Below, one piece after another: positions 19,515-29,362 of a stretch of DNA of 64,000 nucleotides. The notes under the pieces are model-generated. The model did not search any database, was not told the origin of the DNA, and was given only the letters and a program-made list of their open reading frames with translations. Within the stretch, counting starts at the first letter, position 1. Every line of letters starts with the position of its first letter. Source of the DNA: Thalassospira xiamenensis M-5 = DSM 17429 (GTDB taxonomy: Bacteria; Pseudomonadota; Alphaproteobacteria; Rhodospirillales; Thalassospiraceae); contig NZ_CP004388.1 of the NCBI RefSeq assembly GCF_000300235.2, forward strand, positions 2,877,501 to 2,941,500. The letters run 5' to 3'. The translations under genes were made by a program, and so were the position numbers.

Positions 19515-19548
19515 GGAACGGTACTGTTTCCTGCAACGGTGCCGTTCC
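19515..19548 (+). other. Intra-operon hairpin between glpU and glpV
   Basis: GGAACGGTAC pairs with GTGCCGTTCC with one G-U pair and a loop of about 14 nt. There is no T-run, so it is more likely an mRNA-stabilising or processing hairpin than a full terminator. Such elements often raise binding-protein levels over permeases. Confidence 0.5.
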
Positions 19549-19643
19549 CGTCGTCATTCATCGCGGCGGGTACTGTCTTCCCCCGTCACGGGTGAACCGG
19601 ATTTTTCCGGAAGTGCAATGGAAGACAACCAGGGAGGAACGAC

Positions 19644-21395
19644 ATGATCGTCAAAGCCAAAGGCTCCTCTGCCATTCTTAAAGGCAGTGCAGTTGCGGTC
19701 GCACTCGGTCTTGCGGTATTTGCCAATCCGGCAGCAGCAGACCAGTACACCGACGCGGCAAAAAAATGGATCGATAGCGAATTCCAGCCGTCGAGCCTTG
19801 ATAAAGATGCCCAGATGGCCGAACTTGAATGGTTCATCAAAGCAGCCGAGCCGTTCCGCGGCATGGAAATCAACGTGGTATCCGAAACCATCACCACGCA
19901 CGAATATGAATCAAAGGTTCTGGCCAAAGCCTTCTCGGAAATCACCGGGATCAAGCTGACCCATGACCTGATCGGTGAAGGTGACGTGATCGAAAAACTG
20001 CAGACCCAAATGCAGTCCGGTCGTAACATTTATGACGCCTACATCAATGACTCCGACCTGATCGGTACGCATTCGCGTTACGATGCGGTCGTTCCGCTGA
20101 CCGACTTCATGGCAGGCGAAGGCAAGGACGTTACCTCGCCGACGCTCGACCTTGAAGACTTCATCGGCCTGTCCTTCACCACCGGTCCGGATGGCAAACT
20201 TTACCAGCTTCCCGACCAGCAGTTCGCGAACCTTTACTGGTTCCGCTATGACTGGTTCCAGCGCGAAGACCTGCAGAAGCAGTTCAAGGACAAATACGGC
20301 TATGACCTGGGTGTTCCGGTCAACTGGTCGGCATACGAAGACATCGCCGAATTCTTCACCAATGACGTGAAAGAAATCGACGGTAAAAAAGTCTATGGTC
20401 ACATGGACTACGGCAAAAAAGACCCGTCTCTGGGTTGGCGCTTCACCGACGCATGGCTTTCGATGGCTGGCGCTGGCGACAAGGGCATCCCGAATGGTCT
20501 TCCTGTTGATGAATGGGGCATCCGCGTTGAAGGCTGCGCACCTGCAGGCTCCAGCGTCACCCGTGGTGGTGCGGCCAACGGCCCGGCGGCTGTTTACGCT
20601 CTGACCAAATACATCGACTGGCTTAAAGCCTATGCTCCGCCAGAAGCAGCCGGCATGACCTTTGGCGAAGCCGGTCCGGTTCCGGCACAGGGCCAGATCG
20701 CCCAGCAGATATTCTGGTACACCGCCTTCACCGCCGATATGGCGAAAAAAGGCACCCCGGTCGTGAACGAAGATGGCACGCCGAAATGGCGTATGGCACC
20801 TTCGCCGCACGGCCCGTACTGGGAAGAAGGCATGAAGCTTGGTTATCAGGATGTGGGTTCCTGGACCTTGATGAAGTCCACCCCGCCTGAGCGTCGTAAA
20901 GCTGCATGGCTTTATGCGCAGTTCGTCACGGCGAAAACCACCTCGCTCAAAAAGACCCTTACCGGTCTGACTCCGATCCGTCAGTCTGACCTTGATACCC
21001 AGGCGATGACCGACATCGCACCGAACTGGGGTGGTCTGGTTGAATTCTATCGTTCCCCGGCTCGCGTCCAGTGGTCGCCGACCGGCACCAACGTTCCGGA
21101 TTACCCGAAACTAGCTCAGCTCTGGTGGCAGAACGTTGCCGAAGCTGTAACCGGCGAACGCACCCCGCAGGAAGCAATGGATAACCTTGCAACCGCGATG
21201 GACCGCGTTTTGGAACGTCTGGAACGTGCAGGTATCGGTGGTGAATGCGCACCGAAACTGAACGAGGAACAGGATGCCCAGTACTGGTTCGACCAGCCCG
21301 GTGCTCCGAAACCGAAACTTGATAACGAAAAACCGCAGGGTGAGACCGTCAAATACGACGATCTGATCGCGGAATGGAGTGCGGCCCAGAAATAA
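19644..21395 (+). CDS. glpV: Glycerol ABC transporter substrate-binding protein GlpV
   Basis: Periplasmic binding protein of 583 residues, long for a cluster-1 binding protein but as expected for the glycerol system. An N-terminal signal peptide (about 1-33, ending ANPAAA before DQYTD) is clear. The mature protein is hydrophilic and Trp/Tyr-rich, as in carbohydrate and polyol binding proteins. AGGGAGGAAC lies just before the ATG. It is the last gene of the glpD-S-T-P-Q-U-V operon and is followed by a large GC-rich hairpin. It delivers glycerol to the GlpP/GlpQ channel. Confidence 0.92.
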   Translation: MIVKAKGSSAILKGSAVAVALGLAVFANPAAADQYTDAAKKWIDSEFQPSSLDKDAQMAELEWFIKAAEPFRGMEINVVSETITTHEYESKVLAKAFSEITGIKLTHDLIGEGDVIEKLQTQMQSGRNIYDAYINDSDLIGTHSRYDAVVPLTDFMAGEGKDVTSPTLDLEDFIGLSFTTGPDGKLYQLPDQQFANLYWFRYDWFQREDLQKQFKDKYGYDLGVPVNWSAYEDIAEFFTNDVKEIDGKKVYGHMDYGKKDPSLGWRFTDAWLSMAGAGDKGIPNGLPVDEWGIRVEGCAPAGSSVTRGGAANGPAAVYALTKYIDWLKAYAPPEAAGMTFGEAGPVPAQGQIAQQIFWYTAFTADMAKKGTPVVNEDGTPKWRMAPSPHGPYWEEGMKLGYQDVGSWTLMKSTPPERRKAAWLYAQFVTAKTTSLKKTLTGLTPIRQSDLDTQAMTDIAPNWGGLVEFYRSPARVQWSPTGTNVPDYPKLAQLWWQNVAEAVTGERTPQEAMDNLATAMDRVLERLERAGIGGECAPKLNEEQDAQYWFDQPGAPKPKLDNEKPQGETVKYDDLIAEWSAAQK

Positions 21396-21417
21396 TCCAG
21401 GCCTCACAACTGGGGGT

Positions 21418-21443
21418 GCCGGGGGTGATTTATCATCCCCGGC
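21418..21443 (+). terminator. Hairpin ending the glycerol operon
   Basis: GCCGGGGGTGA pairs with TCATCCCCGGC (one G-U) around TTTA, 22 bp after the glpV stop. The following bases are only weakly T-rich, so termination strength is uncertain. Confidence 0.65.
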
Positions 21444-21602
21444 CGTCCCAACAATTTCTCTAACAACTTATTTGTTCGTACCGATTTCAAAACACGATCC
21501 GGCTTTTATGGATCGATAAAAACCGAAGACATCCGGCAAACCGGATGCAAGGTCCCATACAGGGAATGTCTGGCTCATGGCGGGCACGACAGGGAGGAAA
21601 CA

Positions 21603-23906
21603 GTGAATACCGCGATTAAAAAACGTCGCGCTGGCCTTGGCATTCAAGGTCGGCTCATGGCTTCTTTTGCCCTGATTCTGGTGCTGGCCGGTATTTCATC
21701 GGTGGTTTCCTGGATCTCGTTTGGCAACAGTCGGGCGCTTGTCGCCGACATAACTAATGATAGCCTACCCTCGATCATCCGGCAGATGGAACTTGCCATG
21801 GATGGTGTCGGACTGGCGGCTCAGGCACCGGCACTGGCAACATCGCGCAATGCCGATGAACTGGCTGAAACAGAGGCACGCCTTGATGCCCTGATAGGCG
21901 ATGCCCGCACCCGGCTTGGCGAAATTGCAGCGACCAATCCGGAACCTTTGATGTTGCCGGTTGCTCCGACCAATTCCGAAACGAACGCAAATGCGGGTGA
22001 CGCAGAAACACCGGATCAGGTACCGAACCAGACCGTGGAACCGGAACAAACCGTTGCTGTCGACGCAATTGAAACCCTGACCGCACAGCTTGACGATATT
22101 GTTGCACGCCGCAACACACTGCATGAATTGACCATGCAGCGGCTTGAACTTGAAAAGCAGCGCGGTGATCTGACCCTTGATATGGTCTTTGCCTATAGCG
22201 ATCTTTCAGAATTCATCAATCCGCTGGTCGAGGTTGTTGATATCGATGTCTCGCGCGGTATATCGCGTGTTGTAGATGGCAATAGCGATACGGTGGCTGA
22301 GCTGGAAGAAGCCATCAGATTTTCCCAACTGATTTCCGAAATCCGCGCCAACATGAATCTTGCATTTGGCATGTTGACCGCCGCCATCGCCGTGCCAGAA
22401 GGCGATGCCATGGACGAGGTCCGCAATCAATGGAGTTGGGCGGAACTTCGCATTTCAGACGCGCTGGAAAAATTGCCCAATAACAATGATGGCACTCAGA
22501 TAAAAAAACTGGCCGAGGCATTGCTGGTTTATGGCGCAGGTAAAGACAGCGTTTTTGATCTTCGCGAAACCGAATGGGACAATCAGTACAAGACAGAACA
22601 AACTCTTGATGCGACCCTGACCAGCGCCGAAGCACTGAGTACATCCATCACACAACTCGTTGACGCCAAACGTCTTGAGGTTGACGACAGTGCAGCCAAT
22701 GCGCTGACACAGGTGGTCCGTGATCAGCAGCTAATTGCCCTGATTGGTGTTACGGTGCTGGTGATCTCGCTTCTGATCCTGATTTTCTATGTCCGTGGCA
22801 ACCTGATCAAACGTCTGCTGCGTGTGATTGACGGTATGCGCCGCGTCGCAAATGGTGATCTTTCGACCGAGGTTCGCGATGCCGGTCACGATGAAATCGG
22901 TCGCATGGCAGAAATTCTGGGACAGTTCCGCGAAACCAGTCTTGCCGCCCGGCGGGCCGAGGAAAATGTCACCCACGAACGCGAGATTGCCGAAACCGAA
23001 CGCCGCCGCGCCATGCTGGAACTGGCCGACGCGTTCGAAGCATCGGTAATGCAGGTTGCAAAGGATGTCTCACGCGAGGCCGAAAACATCCAGATAACCT
23101 CCAATCAGGTGCGCGAACAGGCCGAAGTCGCATCCAGTAACGCCACAGGCGTTGCCGGTGCGTCCGAGGAAATATCGATCAATATGGCATCTGTTTCCGA
23201 TGCGGCTAAGTCGCTGTCTGAGCGAGTCCGTGATACAGGCCTTCGCGCCCAGCAATCCGTGAATGCCGCCACCAACGCGGTCGATGCCGCCCGCCAGACC
23301 AGCGAAACCATGCACGAACTTGAAACCGGTGCCCAGGAAATCGGCGAAATCCTTAACCTTATTCAGGATATCGCCGCCCAGACCAACCTTCTGGCTCTGA
23401 ATGCAACAATCGAGGCTGCCCGTGCAGGCGACGCAGGCAAAGGCTTTGCCGTCGTCGCGCAAGAGGTCAAAAACCTTGCCAATCAGACCGGCACGGCAAC
23501 CGACCGGATTGCCCAGCGCATCACTGGGATCCAGACAACAACCGGTATCGCGGTGCAGGCCATTACCACCATCCGCGACAGCATCACCGGCATTCACGAA
23601 ACGGTCGGCGAAATGTCGGCAGCAGTTGACGAACAACAGGAATTCGTCGCCGAAATCGCCAGCAACGTCGAACAATCCGCCACCGCGGCCAGTGAAATGA
23701 ACGCAACAATTGCACAGGTCAGCACAGCAGCAGATGACAATCTAAAGGCCGTCGATGGCCTGCGACAGGCAACAGATCGTCTGCGCCATCAATCCGACGA
23801 TCTCGGAAAGCGCGTGCGCGATTTCCTTGACTCCATCCGGTCCGAGCAAGCAACGACAACCCGCCAGCAAAACAACAAAACCATAGATGAAGCCTCCCTC
23901 CCGTGA
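21603..23906 (+). CDS. Methyl-accepting chemotaxis protein
   Basis: Membrane chemoreceptor of 767 residues starting with GTG after AGGGAGGAAAC. Two membrane segments (about 17-38 and 376-398) enclose a roughly 335-residue periplasmic region that contains a Pro/Glu/Asn-rich low-complexity stretch near residues 118-150. A HAMP domain follows (about 399-450), then the signalling domain with the hairpin tip [26 protein letters not shown] in pieces. No CheR-binding pentapeptide ends the protein. It lies about 200 bp after the glycerol operon and its terminator-like hairpin, so it is probably separate; glycerol sensing is only a guess from position. Confidence 0.9.
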   Translation: MNTAIKKRRAGLGIQGRLMASFALILVLAGISSVVSWISFGNSRALVADITNDSLPSIIRQMELAMDGVGLAAQAPALATSRNADELAETEARLDALIGDARTRLGEIAATNPEPLMLPVAPTNSETNANAGDAETPDQVPNQTVEPEQTVAVDAIETLTAQLDDIVARRNTLHELTMQRLELEKQRGDLTLDMVFAYSDLSEFINPLVEVVDIDVSRGISRVVDGNSDTVAELEEAIRFSQLISEIRANMNLAFGMLTAAIAVPEGDAMDEVRNQWSWAELRISDALEKLPNNNDGTQIKKLAEALLVYGAGKDSVFDLRETEWDNQYKTEQTLDATLTSAEALSTSITQLVDAKRLEVDDSAANALTQVVRDQQLIALIGVTVLVISLLILIFYVRGNLIKRLLRVIDGMRRVANGDLSTEVRDAGHDEIGRMAEILGQFRETSLAARRAEENVTHEREIAETERRRAMLELADAFEASVMQVAKDVSREAENIQITSNQVREQAEVASSNATGVAGASEEISINMASVSDAAKSLSERVRDTGLRAQQSVNAATNAVDAARQTSETMHELETGAQEIGEILNLIQDIAAQTNLLALNATIEAARAGDAGKGFAVVAQEVKNLANQTGTATDRIAQRITGIQTTTGIAVQAITTIRDSITGIHETVGEMSAAVDEQQEFVAEIASNVEQSATAASEMNATIAQVSTAADDNLKAVDGLRQATDRLRHQSDDLGKRVRDFLDSIRSEQATTTRQQNNKTIDEASLP

Positions 23907-24018
23907 GAGCACTTGTCTGGGGCCCGATAAGGATGCCCTTCCCCCGAACGTCACAGTCGGGTCCCGGATTTTTCACCCGGTTTCGTTGGCTGGCAAAAAG
24001 CGATACACAGGAAACAGC

Positions 24019-24867
24019 ATGAAAAATCCAATCGCACATATCCTGAAATCCTCGACCGTGACGGCAGGCATCACGCTTTGCCTGATGGCGACGGCAACCG
24101 CCGCATCCCCGCTTGATGAAGGGATAAATTCGTATCGTCACGGCAATTTCGAAGCTTCGGCCAAAACATTTGCGCCGCTTGCCGAACAGGGCAACGCCAC
24201 CGCGCAGTACCTTCTGGCCTGTCAGATGATTAACGGGGTTGGCGTCAATGCCGATGAAAAACGTGGCTGGGAGTTGATGAAAGCATCAGCCGACAATCAC
24301 AATCCGGATGCCAGCATGGTCATCGCCCGAAGACTGGAAGCAACCGGTGCGAAAACCGACAATATCAGACTGCTTTATCAACAGGCTGCAGATCAGAACC
24401 AGACACAGGCAATGCTGTGGCTTGCCCTTGATGCAATGGATCAGGGCAAGCCTAATCAGGCAAAACAGCATCTGAGTACTGCATGGGAAACTGGCGATCC
24501 GCGGGCGGCAACCTTGCTTGCCAATCGGTTTGCAGACAGTGACACCGCCCGTTATCAATATCTGCGTCAAGCCGCCGAACGTGGTGAAATGCGTGCAGCG
24601 GCCTATCTTGCTGAAGAAGCCCGCATCCTTGGTGACCCCGTCGAAGCTATTGGTTGGTGCGCCATCGCGACAGGCCTTCCAGGCCATGATCAGCATGCGG
24701 ACTGGAAATCGATTGGCGATGCCGTAGAAAAAAACTGCAGTCAGTATGACAAGGATCTCTCCTCAGCTGACCGCGCCACAAACCGCGAAAAGGTCGATCA
24801 GTTCCTTGCAAAATTCTTTGACGGCTACAAACCCTGGAAGCCATGGCGACCCTGCGCCGTGAACTAG
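24019..24867 (+). CDS. Exported Sel1-repeat protein
   Basis: 282 residues. A signal peptide (KNPIAHILK then a hydrophobic core, cleavage near ATAAS, about residue 28) predicts export. The mature part carries TPR-like Sel1 repeats, such as the segments around LAEQGNATAQYLLA and AAERGEMRAAAYLAEEA. AGGAAA ahead of the ATG at 24019 supports this start. Sel1 proteins act as scaffolds in envelope or signalling complexes; the partner is unknown. A 112-bp gap separates it from the chemoreceptor gene on the same strand. Confidence 0.8.
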   Translation: MKNPIAHILKSSTVTAGITLCLMATATAASPLDEGINSYRHGNFEASAKTFAPLAEQGNATAQYLLACQMINGVGVNADEKRGWELMKASADNHNPDASMVIARRLEATGAKTDNIRLLYQQAADQNQTQAMLWLALDAMDQGKPNQAKQHLSTAWETGDPRAATLLANRFADSDTARYQYLRQAAERGEMRAAAYLAEEARILGDPVEAIGWCAIATGLPGHDQHADWKSIGDAVEKNCSQYDKDLSSADRATNREKVDQFLAKFFDGYKPWKPWRPCAVN

Positions 24868-24876
24868 CCAAATGAA

Positions 24877-24907
24877 AAAATCCCCGATCTTGCTGATAGG
24901 GGATTTT
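24877..24907. terminator. Bidirectional terminator
   Basis: AAAATCCCC and GGGGATTTT form a 9-bp stem with a 13-nt loop between the convergent Sel1 and NfeD genes. A-run on one side and T-run on the other suit termination in both directions. Confidence 0.78.
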
Positions 24908-24926
24908 AACTTGCAGGCCACATTAA

Positions 24927-25397
24927 TTAATCTGGATCGTCGGCTTTGACCGCCTCGACAAGAAGCGTACTTCCTTCAATCCCGCAGACACGGACTTTCT
25001 GACCTTCAACAAATTCCTCATCCGACTTCAGGACCCAGCTTGATCCATAGACGTTTTGACGAACGCGGCCATTGGTCGTCTTTTCAGTCAGAACAGTCGT
25101 TTTTCCGACCAGCGATGACCGCGTGCTGCTGACATCTTCCTCTTGCGCCTCCGAACGCGCGGGGCGAAAGAACCGCCGACCGATTACAAATGACAGCACA
25201 CTGAACACGCCAAATGCGATCAGTTGTAGTTCCACCGAGACATCGGGAACCAACAGAACAACAAAACCCGCTGCTGTTGCCGCAACTGACAACCACAGGA
25301 AAATGATCCCCGGCAGCAACATTTCAAGCACCAGCATAAGGCAGGCCAGAATCCACCAATGCCAGAACTCGATGCCCAGTTCAGAAAATAAATTCAT
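24927..25397 (-). CDS. NfeD-like membrane protein
   Basis: 156 residues. Hydrophobic segments occupy about residues 10-72 (WWILACLMLVLEMLLPG and following), and the soluble C-terminal half is an OB-fold NfeD domain (GKTTVLTEKTTNGRVRQNVYG). Members of this family pair with SPFH proteins to form flotillin-like membrane assemblies. The gene is 21 bp downstream of the SPFH gene on the same strand, the common operon arrangement of qmcA and ybbK in Escherichia coli. The exact function of the pair in membrane quality control is not settled. Confidence 0.87.
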   Translation of the reverse strand: MNLFSELGIEFWHWWILACLMLVLEMLLPGIIFLWLSVAATAAGFVVLLVPDVSVELQLIAFGVFSVLSFVIGRRFFRPARSEAQEEDVSSTRSSLVGKTTVLTEKTTNGRVRQNVYGSSWVLKSDEEFVEGQKVRVCGIEGSTLLVEAVKADDPD

Positions 25398-25418
25398 TTT
25401 GGCAATCTCGAGATCGTT

Positions 25419-26345
25419 TTAGCTTTTGTCTGTCTGAGAAATCGTTTTGATCAATTCGGTCACACCGCCAATCGATCCAACAACACCAGACGCATCCAGC
25501 GGCATGAAGACAAGTTTGCTGTTAGGGCTTGATGCGATCTGGCCAAGCGATTCAACATATTTCTGGGCAACAAAATAGTTGATTGCCTGAACATCGCCTT
25601 CGCGGATGGCCTTGGAAACCGTTTCGGTTGCTTTGGCTTCTGCCTCGGCGGTGCGTTCGCGTGCCCGCGCATCAAGCTCGGCAGCGGCCATGCGTCCTTC
25701 GGCAGCCAGGATCGCCGCAGATTTTTCACCTTCGGCGCGCTTGATGTTAGCTTCTCTCTCACCATCGGCCTCAAGGATCAGCGCGCGCTTCTCGCGCTCG
25801 GCCTTCATCTGACGGTTCATCGCTTCCGTAAGATCCTCGGGCGGCTGTACATCCTTGATTTCAACCCGGGTGATCTTAACCCCCCAATCACTGGTCGCTT
25901 CATCAAGAACAGCCAGAAGCAGCAGGCTGATTTTCTCCCGATTTGACAGCATTTCATCAAGTTCCATGGAACCAAGAACACTGCGCAAATTGGTCATGGC
26001 CAAATTCTGTACGGCATAATCAAGGCGCTCGACCTTATAGGCGGCATCTTTGGTATTGGTTACCCGGATAAAGACCACACCGTCGACCACAACGGATGCG
26101 TTATCGCGCGAAATCACTTCCTGGCTGGGGATATCAAGCACACGTTCCATAAGGCTCATGCGCTGTCCGACACGATCAAAAACCGGGATCAGGATATGCA
26201 TTCCAGGATCAAGTGTCCGCAAATACCGACCAAGCCGTTCGACGGTAATTTCGTAACCCTGCGGCACGATCTTGACGCTCAAAAACGTCAGCACAACAGC
26301 CAGAAAGACAAAAGCGACAGAAAATATTGCAAAGGTCGAATGCAT
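25419..26345 (-). CDS. qmcA: SPFH/band-7 protein (QmcA-type stomatin)
   Basis: 308 residues. One N-terminal membrane segment (about 5-25), then the SPFH domain ([15 protein letters not shown]), then a long Ala/Glu/Arg-rich coiled coil (about 180-245, [22 protein letters not shown]), and a hydrophobic C terminus. This is the stomatin/QmcA layout, which oligomerises at the inner membrane and can influence FtsH-type proteolysis. Followed directly by the NfeD-like partner gene. The 195 bp upstream contain its promoter and an imperfect hairpin at about 26382-26410 without a T-run. Confidence 0.88.
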   Translation of the reverse strand: MHSTFAIFSVAFVFLAVVLTFLSVKIVPQGYEITVERLGRYLRTLDPGMHILIPVFDRVGQRMSLMERVLDIPSQEVISRDNASVVVDGVVFIRVTNTKDAAYKVERLDYAVQNLAMTNLRSVLGSMELDEMLSNREKISLLLLAVLDEATSDWGVKITRVEIKDVQPPEDLTEAMNRQMKAEREKRALILEADGEREANIKRAEGEKSAAILAAEGRMAAAELDARARERTAEAEAKATETVSKAIREGDVQAINYFVAQKYVESLGQIASSPNSKLVFMPLDASGVVGSIGGVTELIKTISQTDKS

Positions 26346-26540
26346 GATAAGCCCTAATTATTTAAGCTGGACGCCGAATAAACGGCATCAACAAGGTCCG
26401 TTTTATTCAAAACCTCAGCGAAACGATACGTTTAAAACAAAACAGATTTAATCATAGGGATAATATGCATTTGCTATGCAAGAAAATTGTGTGAATGCCT
26501 TATCGTAAAACCACCAGATACTTGAAGTACACGTCGAAAC

Positions 26541-27191
26541 TCAAAGACGCTTTTCGTCGATATATCCCGACAGCATTTCATCAAGCGCACTGAGATCTTC
26601 GGGTGCGTTGACATTGACAAACGGAGCCATGTCGCCAGACCGCACCGGAAACGCCACATTAGCGGCCCCCATGGCACGCAGGGCCCCGCCAACGCGGCGG
26701 TCTTCATCGCGAAGTTGGTTGCCAATGATACCAGCCCCGGCGCGATGCCAGATAGCAGACAGGTAGTGATCCCGTCCGGCATGGCTGGCAAAGGCTGCTT
26801 TTTTACCGCCCTCTGTCGCCGCCTTAAGCAATTGGACGACCATATCATCGGGTACAATCGGGCAATCGACGGGAAAGGAAACCAGCCAGTCGACACCATC
26901 GGGCAAGCTCAATAGTCCGCCCAGAATCCCGCCCAACGGCCCCAGCCCCGGTTGGGGACTGTCTGGAACGACCGGCAGATTGAATTCAGCAAAAAATGCC
27001 CCGCCTTCGTTGCTGGAAATCATCAGGTGATTGCATTGCGCGGATGCCGCGCTGATCGCATGCGCAATCAAGGGTTTGCCTGCCAGTTCACGAAACGGCT
27101 TGTTTCCACCCATACGCCGCCCCTCGCCCCCGGCAAGAATCAATCCGGCGACTTTGGGATGATCGGACAGGCTGTTTGCATTGGCTGACAT
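26541..27191 (-). CDS. mobA: Molybdenum cofactor guanylyltransferase
   Basis: Attaches GMP to molybdopterin to make the guanine dinucleotide form of the molybdenum cofactor. 216 residues with the nucleotide-binding signature LILAGGEGRRMGGNKPF (about 17-33), GPLGGILGG near residue 84 and FPVDCP (about 105-110) holding the metal-binding aspartate. Soluble, alone on the minus strand; no mobB or moe gene is nearby. Divergent from the guanidinium exporter gene, with the riboswitch leader between them. Confidence 0.9.
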   Translation of the reverse strand: MSANANSLSDHPKVAGLILAGGEGRRMGGNKPFRELAGKPLIAHAISAASAQCNHLMISSNEGGAFFAEFNLPVVPDSPQPGLGPLGGILGGLLSLPDGVDWLVSFPVDCPIVPDDMVVQLLKAATEGGKKAAFASHAGRDHYLSAIWHRAGAGIIGNQLRDEDRRVGGALRAMGAANVAFPVRSGDMAPFVNVNAPEDLSALDEMLSGYIDEKRL

Positions 27192-27260
27192 CGGCAGGAT
27201 AACGTCCGTTTATTTTGATCACGATGGCATGGCAGCATTGCTGGGCAGGCATTTGCCAGT

Positions 27261-27275
27261 GGGGCATTTTGCCCC
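27261..27275 (+). other. Short hairpin in the sugE upstream region
   Basis: GGGGCA-TTT-TGCCCC, a perfect 6-bp stem. It lies upstream of a 7-bp inverted repeat (TGACAGC-GT-GCTGTCA, 27296-27311) and of the riboswitch. Either could be an operator or part of the leader; neither can be assigned. Confidence 0.35.
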
Positions 27276-27316
27276 TATATCAGGGTCGAAGACAATGACA
27301 GCGTGCTGTCACGTGA

Positions 27317-27361
27317 TCGGACGACCGAATACGCTTGATGATGACGACCGGGGACGGCCCC
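27317..27361 (+). ncRNA. Guanidine-II (mini-ykkC) riboswitch
   Basis: Two short hairpins with ACGR terminal loops: TCGG-ACGA-CCGA at 27317-27328 and GGGG-ACGG-CCCC at 27350-27361, joined by a 21-nt linker. AAGGAGG and the ATG of an SMR exporter follow within 20 nt. Paired ACGR hairpins just before the ribosome site are the defining layout of guanidine-II riboswitches, which switch on guanidine export genes by exposing the ribosome site when guanidinium binds. Confidence 0.88.
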
Positions 27362-27380
27362 TTTGAACAAGGAGGCCGTT

Positions 27381-27701
27381 ATGGCTTGGGTTGCATTACT
27401 TTTGGCCGGAATTCTGGAAGTTTGCTGGGCTGCGGGCCTTAAATATTCCAACGGTTTTACCAATCCTCTTCCGACAATTTTCACCCTGACGACCATGGCC
27501 GGAAGTTTCTGGCTGTTGACCTTTGCCATGCGTAGCATCCCGCTTGGCACCGCCTATGCGATCTGGACCGGTATCGGTGCGGTTGGCGCGGTGATATTTG
27601 GCGTGGTAGCACTTGGTGAAATGCTGAGTGTCGCAAGGATATTGTCCATTTCCCTGATCCTTGCCGGAATTGTCGGACTAAAGCTTTTCAGTCCGGCATG
27701 A
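27381..27701 (+). CDS. sugE: SMR-family guanidinium exporter (Gdx/SugE)
   Basis: Four-helix small multidrug resistance protein of 106 residues. The N terminus MAWVALLLAGILEVCWA carries the essential Glu13 and the GxLEVxWA pattern of the Gdx/SugE branch rather than the EmrE drug exporters. It exchanges guanidinium ions for protons and works as an antiparallel dimer. The start at 27381 is set by AAGGAGG at 27369. A guanidine-II riboswitch lies directly upstream, which independently supports guanidinium as substrate. A strong terminator follows. Confidence 0.92.
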   Translation: MAWVALLLAGILEVCWAAGLKYSNGFTNPLPTIFTLTTMAGSFWLLTFAMRSIPLGTAYAIWTGIGAVGAVIFGVVALGEMLSVARILSISLILAGIVGLKLFSPA

Positions 27702-27713
27702 TCACTATCAAAT

Positions 27714-27745
27714 GGAAACGGGCGGCCCCAAAACCGCCCGTTTCC
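27714..27745 (+). terminator. Terminator of sugE
   Basis: GGAAACGGGCGG pairs perfectly with CCGCCCGTTTCC over an 8-nt loop and is followed by CTGATTTTATTTG. It may also serve the convergent dihydropyrimidinase transcript. Confidence 0.82.
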
Positions 27746-27769
27746 CTGATTTTATTTGAATGAGGATAA

Positions 27770-29221
27770 TCACACGCCGGCAGGAATGCCGCTACGCTCT
27801 ACTTTACGCGGAGACGTCAGCTCTTTCCATTTCGAAAGCGCCTTGTTCACTGCTGGATAAGCATCCCGCCGCACGAATTCACCATCGCCGCATTTGCCAA
27901 TCACGACGCCTTCTTCAGCTGCAATCCGGCCGCGGCTGATGGTGTAGCGTGGCAGACCGGTGACTTCATGGCCTTCGAACACGTTGTAATCAATTGCCGA
28001 TTGCTGATGTTCGGCGGTGATGGTTTTCGATGCCTTCGGGTCCCAGACCACAAGGTCCGCATCCGCCCCGACAAGAATCGCGCCCTTGCGCGGATAGACG
28101 TTCAGGATTTTGGCGATATTGGTCGAGGTCACGGCAACGAATTCGTTCATCGTCAAACGACCGGTATTGACCCCATAGGTCCACAGCAACGGCATGCGGT
28201 CTTCAAGACCGCCGGTGCCGTTCGGGATTTTGGTAAAATCACCAACTCCCATGCGTTTCTGCTTTGTCGTGAAAGCACAATGGTCGGTCGCAACAACCTG
28301 CAAGCTGCCCGATGCCAGACCGTTCCAAAGACCGTCCTGATGCAGTTTGCTGCGGAAAGGTGGCGACATGACGCGACGGGCCGCGTGATCCCAGTCCGCG
28401 TTGGCATATTCACTTTCATCCAGAATCAGATGCTGAATCAGCGGCTCACCAAACACGCGCTTGCCATTGGCACGCGCACGGCGGATGGCTTCGTGCGCCG
28501 GTTCGCAGGACACATGCACGATATAAAGCGGCACATTGGCCATATCTGCAATCATGATCGCGCGGTTACACGCCTCGCCCTCGACATCGACAGGCCGGGA
28601 ATAGGCGTGCGCTTCGGGCCCGTTATTACCAGCATCAAGCAGACGTTGCTGAAGTGTCGCGACCACATCGCCGTTTTCGGCATGAACCAGCGGCATCGCG
28701 CCGAGTTCCGAACAGCGAGAGAAGGATGCAAACATTTCATCATCATCTACCATCAAGGCCCCCTTATAGGCCATGAAATGCTTGAAGGTGTTGATGCCCT
28801 TTTCCTCGACAACGATTTTCATCTCGTCAAAGACCTGCTCTCCCCACCATGTGATCGCCATGTGGAAAGAATAATCGCAAACCGCCTTGGTCGATTTGTT
28901 ATCCCACGCCTGAAGCGCTTCAAGCAGCGACTGATTGGGGGCAGGCAGGCAGAAATCGACAACCATCGTTGTGCCACCTGCAACGGCAGCCTTGGTGCCG
29001 CTTTCAAAATCGTCTTCGGAATAGGTGCCCATAAAAGGCATTTCAAGATGGGTGTGCGGGTCAATCCCACCGGGCATGACATAGCAGCCGTCGGCATCAA
29101 CAACCTTGTCCCCGGTCAGGTTCTGACCGATCGCGGCAATCTTGCCATCTTCAATCAGGATATCGGATTTATATGTCAGATCGGCGGTAACGATTGTTCC
29201 GCCACGAATAACCATGGACAT
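27770..29221 (-). CDS. hydA: Dihydropyrimidinase
   Basis: Opens dihydrouracil or dihydrothymine to N-carbamoyl-beta-amino acids, the second step of reductive pyrimidine degradation. 483 residues, amidohydrolase fold. Zinc ligands His56 and His58 (PHTHLE), the lysine that becomes carbamylated (Lys147 in TFKHFMAYKG), HAENGD and the late aspartate in VATDHCAF are all in place. AAGGAG precedes the ATG at 29221; the longer in-frame version to 29320 has no ribosome site. It is the most downstream gene of a minus-strand series holding the transporter, amidohydrolase and aminotransferase genes. Confidence 0.93.
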   Translation of the reverse strand: MSMVIRGGTIVTADLTYKSDILIEDGKIAAIGQNLTGDKVVDADGCYVMPGGIDPHTHLEMPFMGTYSEDDFESGTKAAVAGGTTMVVDFCLPAPNQSLLEALQAWDNKSTKAVCDYSFHMAITWWGEQVFDEMKIVVEEKGINTFKHFMAYKGALMVDDDEMFASFSRCSELGAMPLVHAENGDVVATLQQRLLDAGNNGPEAHAYSRPVDVEGEACNRAIMIADMANVPLYIVHVSCEPAHEAIRRARANGKRVFGEPLIQHLILDESEYANADWDHAARRVMSPPFRSKLHQDGLWNGLASGSLQVVATDHCAFTTKQKRMGVGDFTKIPNGTGGLEDRMPLLWTYGVNTGRLTMNEFVAVTSTNIAKILNVYPRKGAILVGADADLVVWDPKASKTITAEHQQSAIDYNVFEGHEVTGLPRYTISRGRIAAEEGVVIGKCGDGEFVRRDAYPAVNKALSKWKELTSPRKVERSGIPAGV

Positions 29222-29362
29222 GGGTGGCTCCTTGTCTGTCAGTCTATCGTAAGGCCCGGAAAGTTGCGGGAAAGCCCCGGCATCCCTGCCCGTTTTCAGT
29301 TTCGTAAGATGGCTTGTCACCCGGCAGGTCAGTTACACCTGCCGAGTGACAGGATCGGATCG

